Shown: one piece after another, positions 16,644 through 30,278 of the stretch
Position numbering within the stretch: position 1 is the first letter of the stretch
Layout: each line of letters opens with the position of its first letter
Origin: Rhodoferax potami
GTDB lineage: Bacteria; Pseudomonadota; Gammaproteobacteria; Burkholderiales; Burkholderiaceae_C
Reading direction: 5' to 3'
DNA: 64,000 nt
NCBI RefSeq assembly: GCF_032193805.1
Contig: NZ_JAVBIK010000001.1
Coordinates: 3,617,001-3,681,000, forward strand
The notes under the pieces: model-generated
Seen by the model: only the letters and a program-made list of their open reading frames with translations
What the model was told of the DNA's origin: nothing
Databases searched by the model: none
Program-made: the position numbers and the translations under genes

Positions 16644-19106
16644 ATGAACGCTCCCCTCGACGTCTCTTTCTTCGCGCGCGCCGCCAAACCGATCACCAGC
16701 TACCGCAAGTACTGGGCATCGCGCTTCGGCACGGCCCCTTTCCTGCCCATGAGCCGTGCAGAAATGGACAAACTCGGTTGGGACAGTTGCGACATCATCA
16801 TCGTCACGGGCGATGCTTATGTGGACCACCCGAGTTTCGGCATGGCCGTGATCGGCCGGATGCTCGAGTCGCAGGGTTTCCGGGTGGGCATCATTGCCCA
16901 GCCTGACTGGACCAGTGCCGAGGCCTTCAAGGCCTTGGGTAGACCCAATCTGTTCTGGGGTGTGACCAGCGGCAACATGGACTCCATGATCAACCGCTAC
17001 ACAGCAGACCGCAAAATCCGTAGTGACGACGCTTACACCCCGGGCGATGTGGGCGGTAAGCGTCCCGACCGTGCGGCCATTGTTTACAGCCAGCGTTGCC
17101 GCGAAGCCTTCAAAGACACGCCTATCGTGTTGGGCGGCATTGAAGGCAGCCTGCGCCGTATCGCGCATTACGACTACTGGAGCGACAAGGTTCGCCGCAG
17201 CATCGTCGTAGATGCCAAGTGCGACCTGCTGTTGTACGGTAATGCCGAGCGCGCGATCGTGGAGATTGCCCACCGCCTGGCGGCCAAAGAGCCTGTGGAG
17301 CAAATCACCGATGTGCGGGGCACCGCTTTTGTGCGTCGCCCGGATGACGAGTCCGGCAAAGACTGGTTCGAGATCACGTCGACCACGGTAGATGAGCCCG
17401 GCCGGGTTGAGGCCCACGTCAACCCCTACATGACGACCAGCGAGTTGGCTGCCGAAAACGGTGCCACCTGCGCCAAAGACGACGAGGCCCAAGCGACTGC
17501 GGCAGCAGCTGAGGCAGCCGGCGCTATGAAAACAGGAGCTGCTCGCGCAGATTCTACGGGCGCTACAGGCCAAAAAGACGCTAAACCCGAAGTCAATGCC
17601 TCCATTGCCCCGTTGACCTTCTTCGCCAACCCTGCGTTGTCGAGTGGCAAAGGCAAACTCAAAGTGCCACCGCGCGAGCGCTCCGTGATCCGTTTGCCCA
17701 GCTACGAGCAGGTCAAAAGCGACCCGGTGCTTTACGCACACGCCAACCGGGTGTTGCATCTGGAGACCAATCCCGGCAATGCCCGCGCCTTGGTGCAGGC
17801 GCACGGGGAGGGCGTGACCGCGCGCGACGTGTGGATCAACCCGCCGCCGATCCCGCTCACCACCGCGGAGATGGACTTTGTGTTCGACCTGCCATATGCC
17901 CGCAGCCCGCACGCAGCCTATGCCGATGAAAACGGCAGCCATGACGGCGCGACCAAGATCCCGGCCTGGGAGATGATTCGCTTCAGCGTGAACATCATGC
18001 GCGGCTGTTTTGGTGGCTGTACCTTCTGTTCTATTACCGAGCACGAGGGCCGCATCATCCAGAGTCGCTCCGAAGAGTCCATCATCAAAGAGGTGGAAGA
18101 TATCCGCGACAAGGTGAAAGGCTTCACCGGCACGATTTCTGACCTCGGTGGCCCTACCGCGAATATGTACCGCTTGGGCTGCCGTAGCCCCGAGATCGAA
18201 GCTGCCTGCCGCAAGCCCAGCTGCGTGTACCCCGGCATCTGCCACAACCTGACGACCAACCACGACCCGCTGATCAAGATCTACCGCCGCGCGCGTGCGC
18301 TCAAGGGCATCAAGAAGATCCTGATCGGCTCCGGTTTACGTTACGACCTCGCAGTGAAGAGCCCGGAGTATGTGAAAGAGCTGGTGCAGCACCACGTGGG
18401 CGGCTATCTGAAGATCGCGCCTGAGCACACCGAGCAGGGCCCACTCACCAAGATGATGAAGCCGGGCATCGGCAGCTACGACAAGTTCAAGCAGCTGTTT
18501 GAGAAGTTCAGCGCCGAAGCCGGCAAGAAGCAGTATCTGATTCCGTACTTCATCGCCGCCCACCCCGGCACCAGCGATGAGGACATGATGAACTTGGCCA
18601 TCTGGCTCAAGAAAAACGGTTTCCGTGCCGACCAGGTCCAGACCTTCTACCCGAGCCCCATGGCCACGGCCACGGCCATGTACCACTCCGGCCGCAACAC
18701 CCTGAAGCGGGTGCATCGCACAGCCCAGAGCGAAGAAGAGACCGTGGATATTGTGCGGGGTGAAAAGCGCCGCCGTTTGCACAAGGCGTTTTTGCGCTAC
18801 CACGATGCCAACAACTGGCCGCTGTTGCGCGAGGCGCTCAAGACCATGGGCCGCTCCGACCTGATCGGCAATGGCAAGCACCACCTGATTCCGACCTTCC
18901 AGCCGCTGGTGGATGGCGGCTATCAGAGCGCCCGCAAAAAGAACTCTACTGTGGCGCCGGTCAAGGCAGCTGCGGGGCGGGTGCAACCTTTGGGCAAGGC
19001 TGCAGCTCCGGTTAAGGGCCGCTTGCTGACCCAGCACACCGGTTTGCCCCCGCGCGATACGGGTGCGCCGAAGCCGGCATTTAAAGCGGCCCGCAAGCCG
19101 CGTTAA
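16644..19106 (+). CDS. ygiQ: YgiQ family radical SAM protein
   Basis: An 820-residue radical SAM protein. The 4Fe-4S/SAM motif is C455-x3-C459-x2-C462 ([18 protein letters not shown]). Other family blocks are [17 protein letters not shown] near the start, [40 protein letters not shown] and KIAPEHTE. Its reaction is unknown. Residues about 294-311 ([18 protein letters not shown]) are encoded by an in-frame copy of the interspersed repeat, within a low-complexity Ala-rich linker between the N-terminal UPF0313 domain and the radical SAM core. The C-terminal 60 residues are Lys/Pro/Ala-rich. Confidence 0.93.
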   Translation: MNAPLDVSFFARAAKPITSYRKYWASRFGTAPFLPMSRAEMDKLGWDSCDIIIVTGDAYVDHPSFGMAVIGRMLESQGFRVGIIAQPDWTSAEAFKALGRPNLFWGVTSGNMDSMINRYTADRKIRSDDAYTPGDVGGKRPDRAAIVYSQRCREAFKDTPIVLGGIEGSLRRIAHYDYWSDKVRRSIVVDAKCDLLLYGNAERAIVEIAHRLAAKEPVEQITDVRGTAFVRRPDDESGKDWFEITSTTVDEPGRVEAHVNPYMTTSELAAENGATCAKDDEAQATAAAAEAAGAMKTGAARADSTGATGQKDAKPEVNASIAPLTFFANPALSSGKGKLKVPPRERSVIRLPSYEQVKSDPVLYAHANRVLHLETNPGNARALVQAHGEGVTARDVWINPPPIPLTTAEMDFVFDLPYARSPHAAYADENGSHDGATKIPAWEMIRFSVNIMRGCFGGCTFCSITEHEGRIIQSRSEESIIKEVEDIRDKVKGFTGTISDLGGPTANMYRLGCRSPEIEAACRKPSCVYPGICHNLTTNHDPLIKIYRRARALKGIKKILIGSGLRYDLAVKSPEYVKELVQHHVGGYLKIAPEHTEQGPLTKMMKPGIGSYDKFKQLFEKFSAEAGKKQYLIPYFIAAHPGTSDEDMMNLAIWLKKNGFRADQVQTFYPSPMATATAMYHSGRNTLKRVHRTAQSEEETVDIVRGEKRRRLHKAFLRYHDANNWPLLREALKTMGRSDLIGNGKHHLIPTFQPLVDGGYQSARKKNSTVAPVKAAAGRVQPLGKAAAPVKGRLLTQHTGLPPRDTGAPKPAFKAARKPR
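17523..17577 (+). repeat. Interspersed repeat copy, in frame inside ygiQ
   Basis: GCTATGAAAACAGGAGCTGC then TCGCGCAGATTCTACGGGCG then CTACAGGCCAAAAA is a near-complete copy of the interspersed repeat. It keeps the ygiQ reading frame and encodes [17 protein letters not shown]. Confidence 0.85.
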
Positions 19107-19115
19107 AAAATTGGT

Positions 19116-19550
19116 TTATTGCAGGGTATCGTCGTCGTTGCCGACGGCGGTTGCCTTTTTGTCACGCACATTTTTCTGAACGGTGACGGCGCTGTACAAA
19201 GCAAGCACGAACGACATGGCGTAGTAGCCTTTTTCGGAAAGCAGCAGGGTTGCGTTCCACAAACCAGTGCCTAGCAACAGCAGTGATAGGCCCACCGCCA
19301 AATAGCAAATACCGTGATACGCGCCCGAGACTGGAATGCCTTCCAGCTTGTCACGCACGCACTTTTGCAGCGAAACGGCTGCAAACAATCCGAAGGCTAA
19401 CAAGGTGAAGTAGTAGCCTCTCTCGTTCAGTTGCATTTCCGCATTCCACAGACCTAGTAGAAATCCACCGGCGCCCAAGCCCAGGCAAGCGAATGTGGCG
19501 CCCACGTAGGCACCGGAAGAAGACTGTGGAAACTGAATGGAGGTTTTCAT
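19116..19550 (-). CDS. YiaA/YiaB-like inner membrane protein
   Basis: A 144-residue protein made of two tandem YiaAB two-helix units. Each has the pattern LGLWNA(or GLWNA)..L..(E/K)KGYY or ERGYY, then a hydrophobic helix, then QK.VRDK ([11 protein letters not shown] and [11 protein letters not shown]). E. coli YiaA has the same length and layout. Function unknown, with some link to envelope stress in the family. It converges on the ygiQ-like gene. Confidence 0.86.
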   Translation of the reverse strand: MKTSIQFPQSSSGAYVGATFACLGLGAGGFLLGLWNAEMQLNERGYYFTLLAFGLFAAVSLQKCVRDKLEGIPVSGAYHGICYLAVGLSLLLLGTGLWNATLLLSEKGYYAMSFVLALYSAVTVQKNVRDKKATAVGNDDDTLQ

Positions 19551-19688
19551 GAGTAGGTGTGTGACGAATTAAAAAGTTTGGCGGTGACGAGCCACGTTGC
19601 TGCTGCCTGATGGCGCTAAGCTATTGTTTTTGATGGCTCGCGAAATGCCGGCGCCATTCTCTCAATAAATTTCGACTTTTTTCAAAAA

Positions 19689-20324
19689 ATGATCAGGGTA
19701 TTCACGATAGTGTTGCTGCTGCCGGTCATGGCTTTGGCCCAGGCGCCCATTCAGTTCAGCAACAGTCCTACGGCGATCAAGCAGTACGAGTCGAGTACGT
19801 TGGAAAGCCTGGTTGAGCGTTGTTCCGTGGTGAAAGTCGAGAGTTACAAGGCTCCCGAGGAGGTGCGCGCCCTGCGAAATGGGTTCGTCGATGTTTTGCC
19901 TCGAAACCCGAAAACCGGCCTGTATTCAGTGTTCGTCTTTGATCAAGACAAGCGCACTTTTACTCTGGTGGATGGGCAGGCACTTTCCCGTGACAAAAAG
20001 CTCTCACTAAGACTGGTGTTACCTCGAGATTACGGGCGGTGCCGCTTGGTTCGCACGCCGGAAGGGGCTGAAATGCTGGAGGTGGTGCACTCGGAGCGCA
20101 ATTACGTGTCCGACGTGCAGCGCATGCAAAAGCTCAGTAAAGAGTTGCTGGAGTTAAGTGCTGCAAGCGCGCAACAACCCTCCGCTTGTGCGGCGGCGTC
20201 TAGTGTTCAGGATATCCAGTTCTTGAACGCGGGCAACAGGGTCACTTTGAATGTGTGCCATGAAGCTACGGCGGCTATGGTGGAGCGCTTGCGTAAAACG
20301 GTTCGCAAAGTCCATGAACGCTAG
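19689..20324 (+). CDS. Hypothetical exported protein
   Basis: A 211-residue protein not recognised. A signal peptide is clear (MIRVFTIVLLLPVMALAQA). The mature part is mixed alpha/beta with four Cys (RCSV, GRCRLV, SACAA, NVCHE), which could form periplasmic disulfides. Its last 11 bases overlap the start of the TraB/GumN-like gene, so the two are likely expressed together. Confidence 0.7.
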   Translation: MIRVFTIVLLLPVMALAQAPIQFSNSPTAIKQYESSTLESLVERCSVVKVESYKAPEEVRALRNGFVDVLPRNPKTGLYSVFVFDQDKRTFTLVDGQALSRDKKLSLRLVLPRDYGRCRLVRTPEGAEMLEVVHSERNYVSDVQRMQKLSKELLELSAASAQQPSACAAASSVQDIQFLNAGNRVTLNVCHEATAAMVERLRKTVRKVHER

Positions 20325-21276
20325 GTACGTCAAGCGAACCTTCAAGCAGTGGGTCTCGGGATGCTGCTTATTGAGTTTCTGTGTTTTGACTTCAGTCGCC
20401 GGGGAAGACTGCCCGCCAGAGAGCAAGCCCTTGAGTGCCGAGATGTTCGCTGCATCCCGGGCGCAGGCGCGGGATCGCGGATTTCTCTGGCGCGTTACAC
20501 GCGACGGGCACAGCTCTTATCTGTATGGCACCTTGCATGTAGGTCGCGACACCTGGTTAGCTGCAGGCCCTGCGATGGCAAGCGCTTTGCACAACGCAAG
20601 CACCTTGGCGCTGGAGCTCGATCCGCTGGATCCGGACAACGCCCGTCGCATGGGGGTAGCGCTGGCGCAGGCGCCATCGTGGCCACTCGCCCCCGATATG
20701 CGGCAGCGTTTGATTCGCCAGTTGCAACTGCAGTGCCTGCCGGTGAATTCGGTGGGCACGACTCCGTCGGAACTGCTGTTGTCGGGCGTTGCCTTGGCGT
20801 TGGCACGCCGGGATGGATTTGATGCGCAATTCGGTTCCGAGACCTACTTAGCGCTTTTTGCCCGGCAACGTGGCATGCCGGTGGTATCCCTGGAGACTGT
20901 CGAGTTGCAGTTACAAGCTTTGCTGTCCGCGAGCGCAGCAGAAGCTGCCGGAATGCTCGAAGACGGTTTGCGAGAGCTAGAAGCCGGCACCGCACGACAG
21001 AGCCTGCGGGACCTGGTGCGCATGTGGGAGTCCGGCGATCAGCAGCGCCTCGATACCTACCAGCAATGGTGTGAATGCGTGGTAACTCCGATGGAGAAGT
21101 TACAGATGCAGCGGCTTTTAGACCAACGAAACCCTGCTATGGCGCAGCAAATTGACGCGATGCACCGTGCAGGACAGCGCGTATTTGCTGCGGTCGGGAG
21201 TTTGCACATGGCGGGAGATCGGGGTTTGCCCGCAGTGTTAGGCCGAATGGGCTATCAGGTCGAGCGTTTACCCTGA
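20314..21276 (+). CDS. TraB/GumN family protein
   Basis: A 320-residue exported protein. The TraB/GumN pattern is visible: YLYGTLHVG near residue 70, TLALELDPLD soon after, and the C-terminal VGSLHMAGDRGLPAVLGRMG with YQVERL. The family is related to Tiki-type metalloproteases, with conserved GxxH motifs and Glu; activity here is inferred. The start at 20314 (MNARYVKRTF..) overlaps the previous gene and gives a hydrophobic signal segment (CCLLSFCVLTSVAG). Confidence 0.85.
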   Translation: MNARYVKRTFKQWVSGCCLLSFCVLTSVAGEDCPPESKPLSAEMFAASRAQARDRGFLWRVTRDGHSSYLYGTLHVGRDTWLAAGPAMASALHNASTLALELDPLDPDNARRMGVALAQAPSWPLAPDMRQRLIRQLQLQCLPVNSVGTTPSELLLSGVALALARRDGFDAQFGSETYLALFARQRGMPVVSLETVELQLQALLSASAAEAAGMLEDGLRELEAGTARQSLRDLVRMWESGDQQRLDTYQQWCECVVTPMEKLQMQRLLDQRNPAMAQQIDAMHRAGQRVFAAVGSLHMAGDRGLPAVLGRMGYQVERLP

Positions 21277-21331
21277 TTGGCAAGCCTTTTTGGAGGCAGC
21301 GCAGCCTTCACAATGTTGGTAACTATTGGTG

Positions 21332-21342
21332 GTAACGGTTAC
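21332..21342. promoter_or_regulatory. Inverted repeat upstream of the glycogen operon
   Basis: GTAAC-G-GTTAC, a perfect odd-centred inverted repeat, lies 122 bases before glgB. A partial copy GGTAAC occurs at 21319-21324. It resembles the CG-centred half-sites of LacI-type sugar regulators. No regulator gene is adjacent, so this is only a candidate. Confidence 0.3.
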
Positions 21343-21464
21343 AAAATTCCGCTTTTGGTGCGGCTTGCCATCAGGTGACCGGTTTTTTGCAGACTTATGC
21401 AATAAGCTGTGATTTAAACCAATGACAAGCCCGCGGACTCGCCACGGGTGAATGTGAGAGACAT

Positions 21465-23651
21465 ATGCTGACAGACCACGACCTGGGTGCCTTGATGCGG
21501 GCCCAACATGCCGATCCTTTCAGCATTCTCGGGCCCCATACGGTTGAGGGCGGTGTGCAAATCACTGCGCTGTATCCAGCTGCGCGCACGGTCCGGGCAA
21601 TGGATCGCGAGTCGGGCCAACTGCTGGGCGAATTGCAAAGGCACGAAGGCACGGATGTCTTCTCACTGGTGCTGCCCGGCGCGGTGTCTTTCCCCGATTA
21701 CCGCCTAGAGGTCTCTTGGCAGGATCATGAGGCGGGCGTTTCCTTGCTGGAAGATCCTTACCGCTTTCCGGTTGTCCTCCAAGATATGGATTTGTGGCTG
21801 CTGGCGGAAGGCACCCATCTGCGCCCGTACGAGTGCCTCGGTGCCCACCCGGTCCAGATGTGCGGCATTGACGGTACCAGTTTCGCGGTGTGGGCGCCAA
21901 ATGCCCGGCGTGTCTCGGTGGTCGGCTCCTTCAATGGGTGGGACGGGCGCCGTCATCCGATGCGCTTGCGCCGCGAATGTGGTGTGTGGGAAATCTTTGT
22001 GCCCCATGTCGGCAAGGGCGATACCTACAAATTTGAACTGTGGAACGCACAAGGCGCGATCACCACCAAGGCCGATCCGTTTGCATTTGCAGCCCAACTC
22101 CGGCCTGACACTGCCAGCATTGTTGCGGGCTTGCCGCCCCGGTTGCCGATGCGCGCAGACCGGCAAAAGGCCAATGGGCTGCACCAAGCTTTGAGTGTGT
22201 ACGAAGTCCACTTGGGCTCCTGGCGCAAGGCCGACGGCTGGCGGTGGCTGAACTACCGTGAGTTGGCAGACACCCTGGTGCCCTATGCGCGCGAGATGGG
22301 ATTTACCCACTTGGAGTTGTTGCCGGTCAGCGAGCACCCTTTTGACGGATCCTGGGGCTACCAGCCCTTGGGTCTTTTTGCACCCACGTCGCGCTTCGGA
22401 TCGCCCGAAGACTTTCAGTACTTTGTGGATTCGGCGCATCACGCGGGCCTCGGTGTGATTTTGGACTGGGTGCCTGCGCATTTCCCGAGTGATGCACATG
22501 GGCTGGCCGAATTTGATGGCACCCACCTGTATGAGTACGCCGACCCGAAGGAAGGCTTTCACCAGGACTGGAACACCCTGATCTACAACTTCGGCCGAAC
22601 CGAAGTGCGCAACTTTTTAGTTTGCAATGCCTTGTACTGGCTGGAGCGCTTCGGTATCGATGGTCTGCGGGTGGATGCGGTCGCCTCCATGCTCTACCGC
22701 GACTACAGCCGCGCCTCAGGGCAGTGGATACCCAACAAACACGGCGGTCGCGAGAACCTGGAGGCGATCGAGTTTCTGCGCCGCATGAACCATGTGGTGG
22801 GCACGGAGCGCCCGGGCGCCATTACGTTGGCAGAGGAATCCACCGCCTTCCCCGGCGTGAGCCGGCCGCCGTCGCCGGACTTGCAAAGTGGCGGCTTGGG
22901 CTTTCACTACAAATGGAACATGGGCTGGATGCACGACACCCTGCAGTACGCGTCCATGGACGGCGTGCACCGCAAGTACCACCAGAACCAGCTCACCTTC
23001 GGGCTGATGTACGCCTTCACAGAAAACTTTGTGCTGCCACTCTCTCACGACGAAGTAGTGCACGGCAAAGCGTCTTTGCTAGGGAAGATGCCCGGTGATG
23101 AGTGGCAAAAATTCGCCAATCTGCGCGCGCTATACGGCTTCATGTGGGCCTATCCCGGCAAGAAATTGCTGTTTATGGGCGGCGAGCTGGCCCAGCCCAC
23201 CGAATGGGCCGATGGCGCCCAATTGCCGTGGCACTTGGAGCAGGACCCTCGGCACCAGGGCGTGCAAAGGCTGGTGCGTGACTTGAACCGGGTGTATCGC
23301 GCGTTCCCTGCGATGCATGAGCAAGATATCGAGCCAGACGGCTTTGTCTGGATTGCCCATGACGACGCTGCCCAATCCGTCATCGCCTTTCAGCGTCGCG
23401 CCCTGGACGGTCGGGTCGTGGTAGTGGTGTGTAATTTCACGCCCGTGCCACGGCCGGGCTACCGCATCGGCGTGCCAGTGGCCGGCGCGTGGCGCGAAGT
23501 CATCAATACCGACAACGGGGTTTATGGCGGTAGTAGCCTGAGTTCAGGTGCCCGCAGCACCGAGCTGGTGGCGGCGCACCACCATGGCCAGTCACTGGTT
23601 ATCACTTTGCCGCCCTTGGCATGCCTTGTGCTCGTTCCCGGAGAAGAATGA
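21465..23651 (+). CDS. glgB: 1,4-alpha-glucan branching enzyme
   Basis: A 728-residue GlgB, the same size as the E. coli enzyme. It makes alpha-1,6 branches in glycogen. The order is an N1 and CBM48 domain (about 1-225; [20 protein letters not shown]), a GH13 catalytic domain and a C-terminal beta domain. The nucleophile is D404 ([12 protein letters not shown]), the acid/base E457 ([10 protein letters not shown]), and [12 protein letters not shown] carries the third carboxylate. First gene of a six-gene operon; it overlaps glgX by ATGA. Confidence 0.97.
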   Translation: MLTDHDLGALMRAQHADPFSILGPHTVEGGVQITALYPAARTVRAMDRESGQLLGELQRHEGTDVFSLVLPGAVSFPDYRLEVSWQDHEAGVSLLEDPYRFPVVLQDMDLWLLAEGTHLRPYECLGAHPVQMCGIDGTSFAVWAPNARRVSVVGSFNGWDGRRHPMRLRRECGVWEIFVPHVGKGDTYKFELWNAQGAITTKADPFAFAAQLRPDTASIVAGLPPRLPMRADRQKANGLHQALSVYEVHLGSWRKADGWRWLNYRELADTLVPYAREMGFTHLELLPVSEHPFDGSWGYQPLGLFAPTSRFGSPEDFQYFVDSAHHAGLGVILDWVPAHFPSDAHGLAEFDGTHLYEYADPKEGFHQDWNTLIYNFGRTEVRNFLVCNALYWLERFGIDGLRVDAVASMLYRDYSRASGQWIPNKHGGRENLEAIEFLRRMNHVVGTERPGAITLAEESTAFPGVSRPPSPDLQSGGLGFHYKWNMGWMHDTLQYASMDGVHRKYHQNQLTFGLMYAFTENFVLPLSHDEVVHGKASLLGKMPGDEWQKFANLRALYGFMWAYPGKKLLFMGGELAQPTEWADGAQLPWHLEQDPRHQGVQRLVRDLNRVYRAFPAMHEQDIEPDGFVWIAHDDAAQSVIAFQRRALDGRVVVVVCNFTPVPRPGYRIGVPVAGAWREVINTDNGVYGGSSLSSGARSTELVAAHHHGQSLVITLPPLACLVLVPGEE

Positions 23652-25735
23652 GTCTTTCTATGCCTTTGACGACTTTGTTGCCGGGCTCTGCCACTGCGTG
23701 GGGCGCGAGCCTCACTGCAGACGGTGTGAACTTCGCGCTGGCGGCACCAGATGCCACCCGCGTGGAGCTGTGCCTGTTTGACGACACCGGCACCACCGAG
23801 CTGCAGCGCATCGCGTTGCCGGCGCGCACTGGGCCGGTCTGGCATGGTTTATTGCCCGGCGCAGGGGCTGAGATGGTGTATGGATACCGGGTTCACGGCC
23901 CTTGGGCTCCCACGCAGGGGCACCGGTTCAATCCAGCCAAGTTGTTGCTCGACCCCTATGCCTTGGAGGTCGTAGGCCGTTACGACGGATCCGCCCTGCA
24001 TTGGGCCCACACCCCTGAAAGCGCCCGCGGCGTGCAGCAACCCGACCCGCGGGACAACGCAGCCACCGCGCTCAAAGCCCGGGTAGTGAGCGCCTTGCCG
24101 CCCGCAATCGCGGGGCCAAATATTGATCCCTCGCAGCGGGTGTTGTATGAACTGCACGTCAAGGGCTTCACCCAGTTGCACCCCGAAGTGCCGCCGCATT
24201 TGCGTGGCACCTATGCCGGCTTGGCGCATCCTGCAGCCATTGCACATTTGAAGGCCCTGGGCATTACCACCGTGAGTGTGATGCCGGTGGCCGCGCGCGC
24301 TGACGAAGAGCGCTTGCAGCACCTAGGGCTTAGCAATTACTGGGGCTACAGCCCGATTGCCTGGAGTGCGCCTGAGCCCCGCTACTGGAGCGGCACACCG
24401 GGCAGCAGCCCGCGCTCGGAATTCCGTGCCATGGTCGATGCTTTGCACGCTGCAGGCTTGGAAGTGATTCTTGATGTGGTCTACAACCACACGGCTGAAA
24501 CCGATGAGTTCGGCCCGCTGCTGAGCCTGCGCGGCATTGCCAACGCCACCTATTACCACCTGGAGCCTGAAGATCCTGCCCGCTATATCAATTGGACAGG
24601 CTGCGGCAATTGCGTCAACCTCAACCACCCGATCGTGCTGCGCACCGTGATGGATAGCTTGCGTACCTGGGTGCAGGACTTCGGAGTCGATGGTTTTCGT
24701 TTTGACCTCGCGCCTGTCATGGCGCGTGGCACACAAGACGCCGGCTACCGCTTCCAGGCACACGCCCCGTGGTTGTTGGCTGTGGCCCAAGACCCGGTGC
24801 TGCGCAATCGCCTGATGGTGGCAGAGCCTTGGGATATCGGGCCCGGCGGCTACCAGCTGGGCGCTTTTCCGCACGGGTGGCTGGAGTGGAACGACCGCTT
24901 CCGCGATACCCAGCGCAGCGCATGGCTGCGACATAGCGCCAGCCGGGGTGCCTTGGCCCATCACTTGGCCGGCTCAGCCGATGCATTTGCCCACGGGCAG
25001 CGTGCTGCCCGCAGCAGCGTGAATTTTGTGACGGCCCACGATGGCTTCAATTTGATGGACGTCGTGAGCTACTGCGAACGCCACAACGAGGCCAACGGCG
25101 AGCACAACCGCGACGGCCATGGCCACAACTTGAGCGTCAACCACGGCGTCGAGGGCGCCAGCGACCTACCTGCGGTGCAAGAGGCCCGAGCCCGGCACCG
25201 CCGCACCTTGCTGGCAGCCACGGTTTTGTCCTTGGGCACCCCCATGCTGCTGGCCGGCGACGAGCTCGGCCACACCCAAGGCGGCAACAACAACGCCTAC
25301 TGCCAAGACAATGCCACGACCTGGTTGCGCTGGGACGCTTCGGCCCAACACGAAACCGCTTTCTGGGCCCGCGCGATTGCCTTGCGCCGGCAACTGCCGG
25401 CATTGCAAGCCAGCGGTTGGTGGCGCAGTAGTGCAGAGTCCACTGGTTGCGGCCCGGTAGCTACTTGGGCCTTGCCAGACGGCCGTCCCTTGCAGCCCGC
25501 TGATTGGGACGCCCCCCACGGCGGCGCCATGGCGGTCGCCCTTCAGGCCGGCACGCCGGATGCGGTGTTGCTGCTCCTCAACCCCAGTTCCCACGAGCAG
25601 GTCTTTTGCTTACCGCAAGGTGCCTGGCGCGTGGTTTTGGATTCCGCCCGTCCGGAGGCGCCCACAGAAGGCGTCCCGGTGGTTAGCAATGTCATAACGC
25701 TGCAGGCAGACAGCCTCATGCTTTTGACTTGGTAA
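23648..25735 (+). CDS. glgX: Glycogen debranching enzyme
   Basis: A 695-residue GH13 isoamylase-type debranching enzyme that removes limit-dextrin side chains left by glycogen phosphorylase. It has an N-terminal CBM48-like domain ([20 protein letters not shown]) and a catalytic domain with D353 (GFRFDLAPV) and E393 ([16 protein letters not shown]). [10 protein letters not shown] and [12 protein letters not shown] are typical of GlgX/TreX. The start at 23648 overlaps the glgB stop and follows GGAGAAG; a second ATG at 23660 is possible. Confidence 0.95.
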   Translation: MSLSMPLTTLLPGSATAWGASLTADGVNFALAAPDATRVELCLFDDTGTTELQRIALPARTGPVWHGLLPGAGAEMVYGYRVHGPWAPTQGHRFNPAKLLLDPYALEVVGRYDGSALHWAHTPESARGVQQPDPRDNAATALKARVVSALPPAIAGPNIDPSQRVLYELHVKGFTQLHPEVPPHLRGTYAGLAHPAAIAHLKALGITTVSVMPVAARADEERLQHLGLSNYWGYSPIAWSAPEPRYWSGTPGSSPRSEFRAMVDALHAAGLEVILDVVYNHTAETDEFGPLLSLRGIANATYYHLEPEDPARYINWTGCGNCVNLNHPIVLRTVMDSLRTWVQDFGVDGFRFDLAPVMARGTQDAGYRFQAHAPWLLAVAQDPVLRNRLMVAEPWDIGPGGYQLGAFPHGWLEWNDRFRDTQRSAWLRHSASRGALAHHLAGSADAFAHGQRAARSSVNFVTAHDGFNLMDVVSYCERHNEANGEHNRDGHGHNLSVNHGVEGASDLPAVQEARARHRRTLLAATVLSLGTPMLLAGDELGHTQGGNNNAYCQDNATTWLRWDASAQHETAFWARAIALRRQLPALQASGWWRSSAESTGCGPVATWALPDGRPLQPADWDAPHGGAMAVALQAGTPDAVLLLLNPSSHEQVFCLPQGAWRVVLDSARPEAPTEGVPVVSNVITLQADSLMLLTW

Positions 25736-25747
25736 CCCTTTCTTTAA

Positions 25748-27406
<1,659 letters not shown>

Positions 27407-27465
27407 GCCGCAGAAGCGCAGGCCCACCTTATTTAAACAAACCACAAGCGACAGGAGACAAAACT

Positions 27466-28770
<1,305 letters not shown>

Positions 28771-28808
28771 GTCTCTGCGCGTCTCCCCATTTGCAAAAGA
28801 AAGAACCT

Positions 28809-30278
28809 ATGCGCATCCTGCAAGTCAGTGCCGAAATTTTCCCTCTGCTTAAAACCGGAGGGCTGGCTGACATTGCCGGTGCGCTGCCGGCGGCTCTGCA
28901 TCAAGCCGGCTGCGATGTGCGGGTGCTGCTGCCGGGTTTTCCGGCCATCGTGGCGGGCTTGCGCAACCCCAGCCCGGTGGGCGCTTTTGTGATGCCGTGG
29001 GGCGAAATGGTGGAAGTCGTCTATGGCGACTTGCCGGCACTCGCCCGCGGCGACATGCAGCAGGGCGCTTATGTGCTGATGGCACCAGGTCTGTATGAGC
29101 GACCGGGCAACCCGTATGAAGACGCTAACAAGCAGCCCTATGGCGACAACCACCGCCGTTTTGCAGCACTCGGCCAAGCGGCAGCACATCTGGCGCATGG
29201 CATGGACAGCCTGTGGCGCGCCCAACTGGTACACAGCCACGACTGGCACGCAGGTTTGGCCAGTGCTTATCTCAAGCTCTGGGCCGACCGTGGCGCTACG
29301 CGGGTACCCTCGGTGTTTACCGTGCATAACCTGGCGTATCAGGGCGTGTTTGGCCCCCAATACTTTGGCGACCTCGGTCTGCCGGGCGAAGCTTTTCATG
29401 TGCACGGCATGGAGTTCCATGGCCAGCTCTCTTTCATGAAAGCCGGCTTGTTTTACGCCAGCCACATCACCACGGTAAGCCCGACCTATGCCCGCGAGAT
29501 TCAAACGCCGGAGCAGGGCTGCGGGCTGGACGGCTTGCTGATGGCCAGGCGGGATGCCCTGAGCGGCATCCTGAACGCCGTGGACGACACGGTGTGGAAC
29601 CCTGCCAGCGACGCCTTGCTGGAGCAAAATTTTGACGCCCGCCACATGGCAGGTAAAGCGATCAACAAGGCCATGCTGCAAGGCGCCATGGGCCTTGCTA
29701 TTGAGCCGGATGCGCCCCTCTTCGCCGTGGTGAGCCGCCTCACCGAACAAAAAGGCCTGCCGCTGGTGCTGGCCGGGCTGGACGAAATTGTGTCCCGCGG
29801 TGGCCAACTGCTGGTGCTGGGCAGTGGCGACCATTGGCTCGAGCAAGCCTTTGCCGAGCGCGCCAAAACCCACGCCGGCCGCGTGGCGGTGAAGTTGGGC
29901 TACGACGAATCCTTTGCCCACCGGGTATTCGCCGGCAGTGACGTGACCCTGGTGCCCTCGCGCTTTGAGCCCTGCGGCCTGACCCAGATGTATGGCCTCA
30001 AATACGGCAGCTTGCCTTTGGTGCGCCGCGTAGGTGGCTTGGCCGACACCGTGGTGGACAGCGACCTGGAAACCCTGGAAGACCGCAGCGCCACCGGCTT
30101 CGTATTTGATGCGTTTGACGAAACCGCCTACCGCAAAGCGGTACGTCGCGCCTTTGCCCTGTACCACCGCAAGGCGGAATGGAACCGCGTGCGCCAAACC
30201 GGCATGAAGCTTGCCTTCGACTGGGCTACCGCCGCCGGGCACTACACCCACCTTTACCAAAGGTTGATTCAAGAATGA
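28809..30278 (+). CDS. glgA: Glycogen synthase (ADP-glucose)
   Basis: A 489-residue GT5 glycogen synthase. The ADP-glucose binding motif is [13 protein letters not shown] (K15), with HSHDWHAGL and the C-terminal [17 protein letters not shown] characteristic of GlgA. The start at 28809 ([13 protein letters not shown]) matches the family; an in-frame TTG at 28791 adds six residues. It ends in an ATGA overlap with glgP, so synthesis and phosphorolysis genes are coupled. Confidence 0.97.
   Translation: MRILQVSAEIFPLLKTGGLADIAGALPAALHQAGCDVRVLLPGFPAIVAGLRNPSPVGAFVMPWGEMVEVVYGDLPALARGDMQQGAYVLMAPGLYERPGNPYEDANKQPYGDNHRRFAALGQAAAHLAHGMDSLWRAQLVHSHDWHAGLASAYLKLWADRGATRVPSVFTVHNLAYQGVFGPQYFGDLGLPGEAFHVHGMEFHGQLSFMKAGLFYASHITTVSPTYAREIQTPEQGCGLDGLLMARRDALSGILNAVDDTVWNPASDALLEQNFDARHMAGKAINKAMLQGAMGLAIEPDAPLFAVVSRLTEQKGLPLVLAGLDEIVSRGGQLLVLGSGDHWLEQAFAERAKTHAGRVAVKLGYDESFAHRVFAGSDVTLVPSRFEPCGLTQMYGLKYGSLPLVRRVGGLADTVVDSDLETLEDRSATGFVFDAFDETAYRKAVRRAFALYHRKAEWNRVRQTGMKLAFDWATAAGHYTHLYQRLIQE

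Noticed and set aside
16620..18263. A 547-codon open frame antisense to ygiQ
   Set aside because: It is complementary to conserved radical SAM protein sequence, and has low-complexity His/Gly/Val/Ala composition typical of shadow frames.
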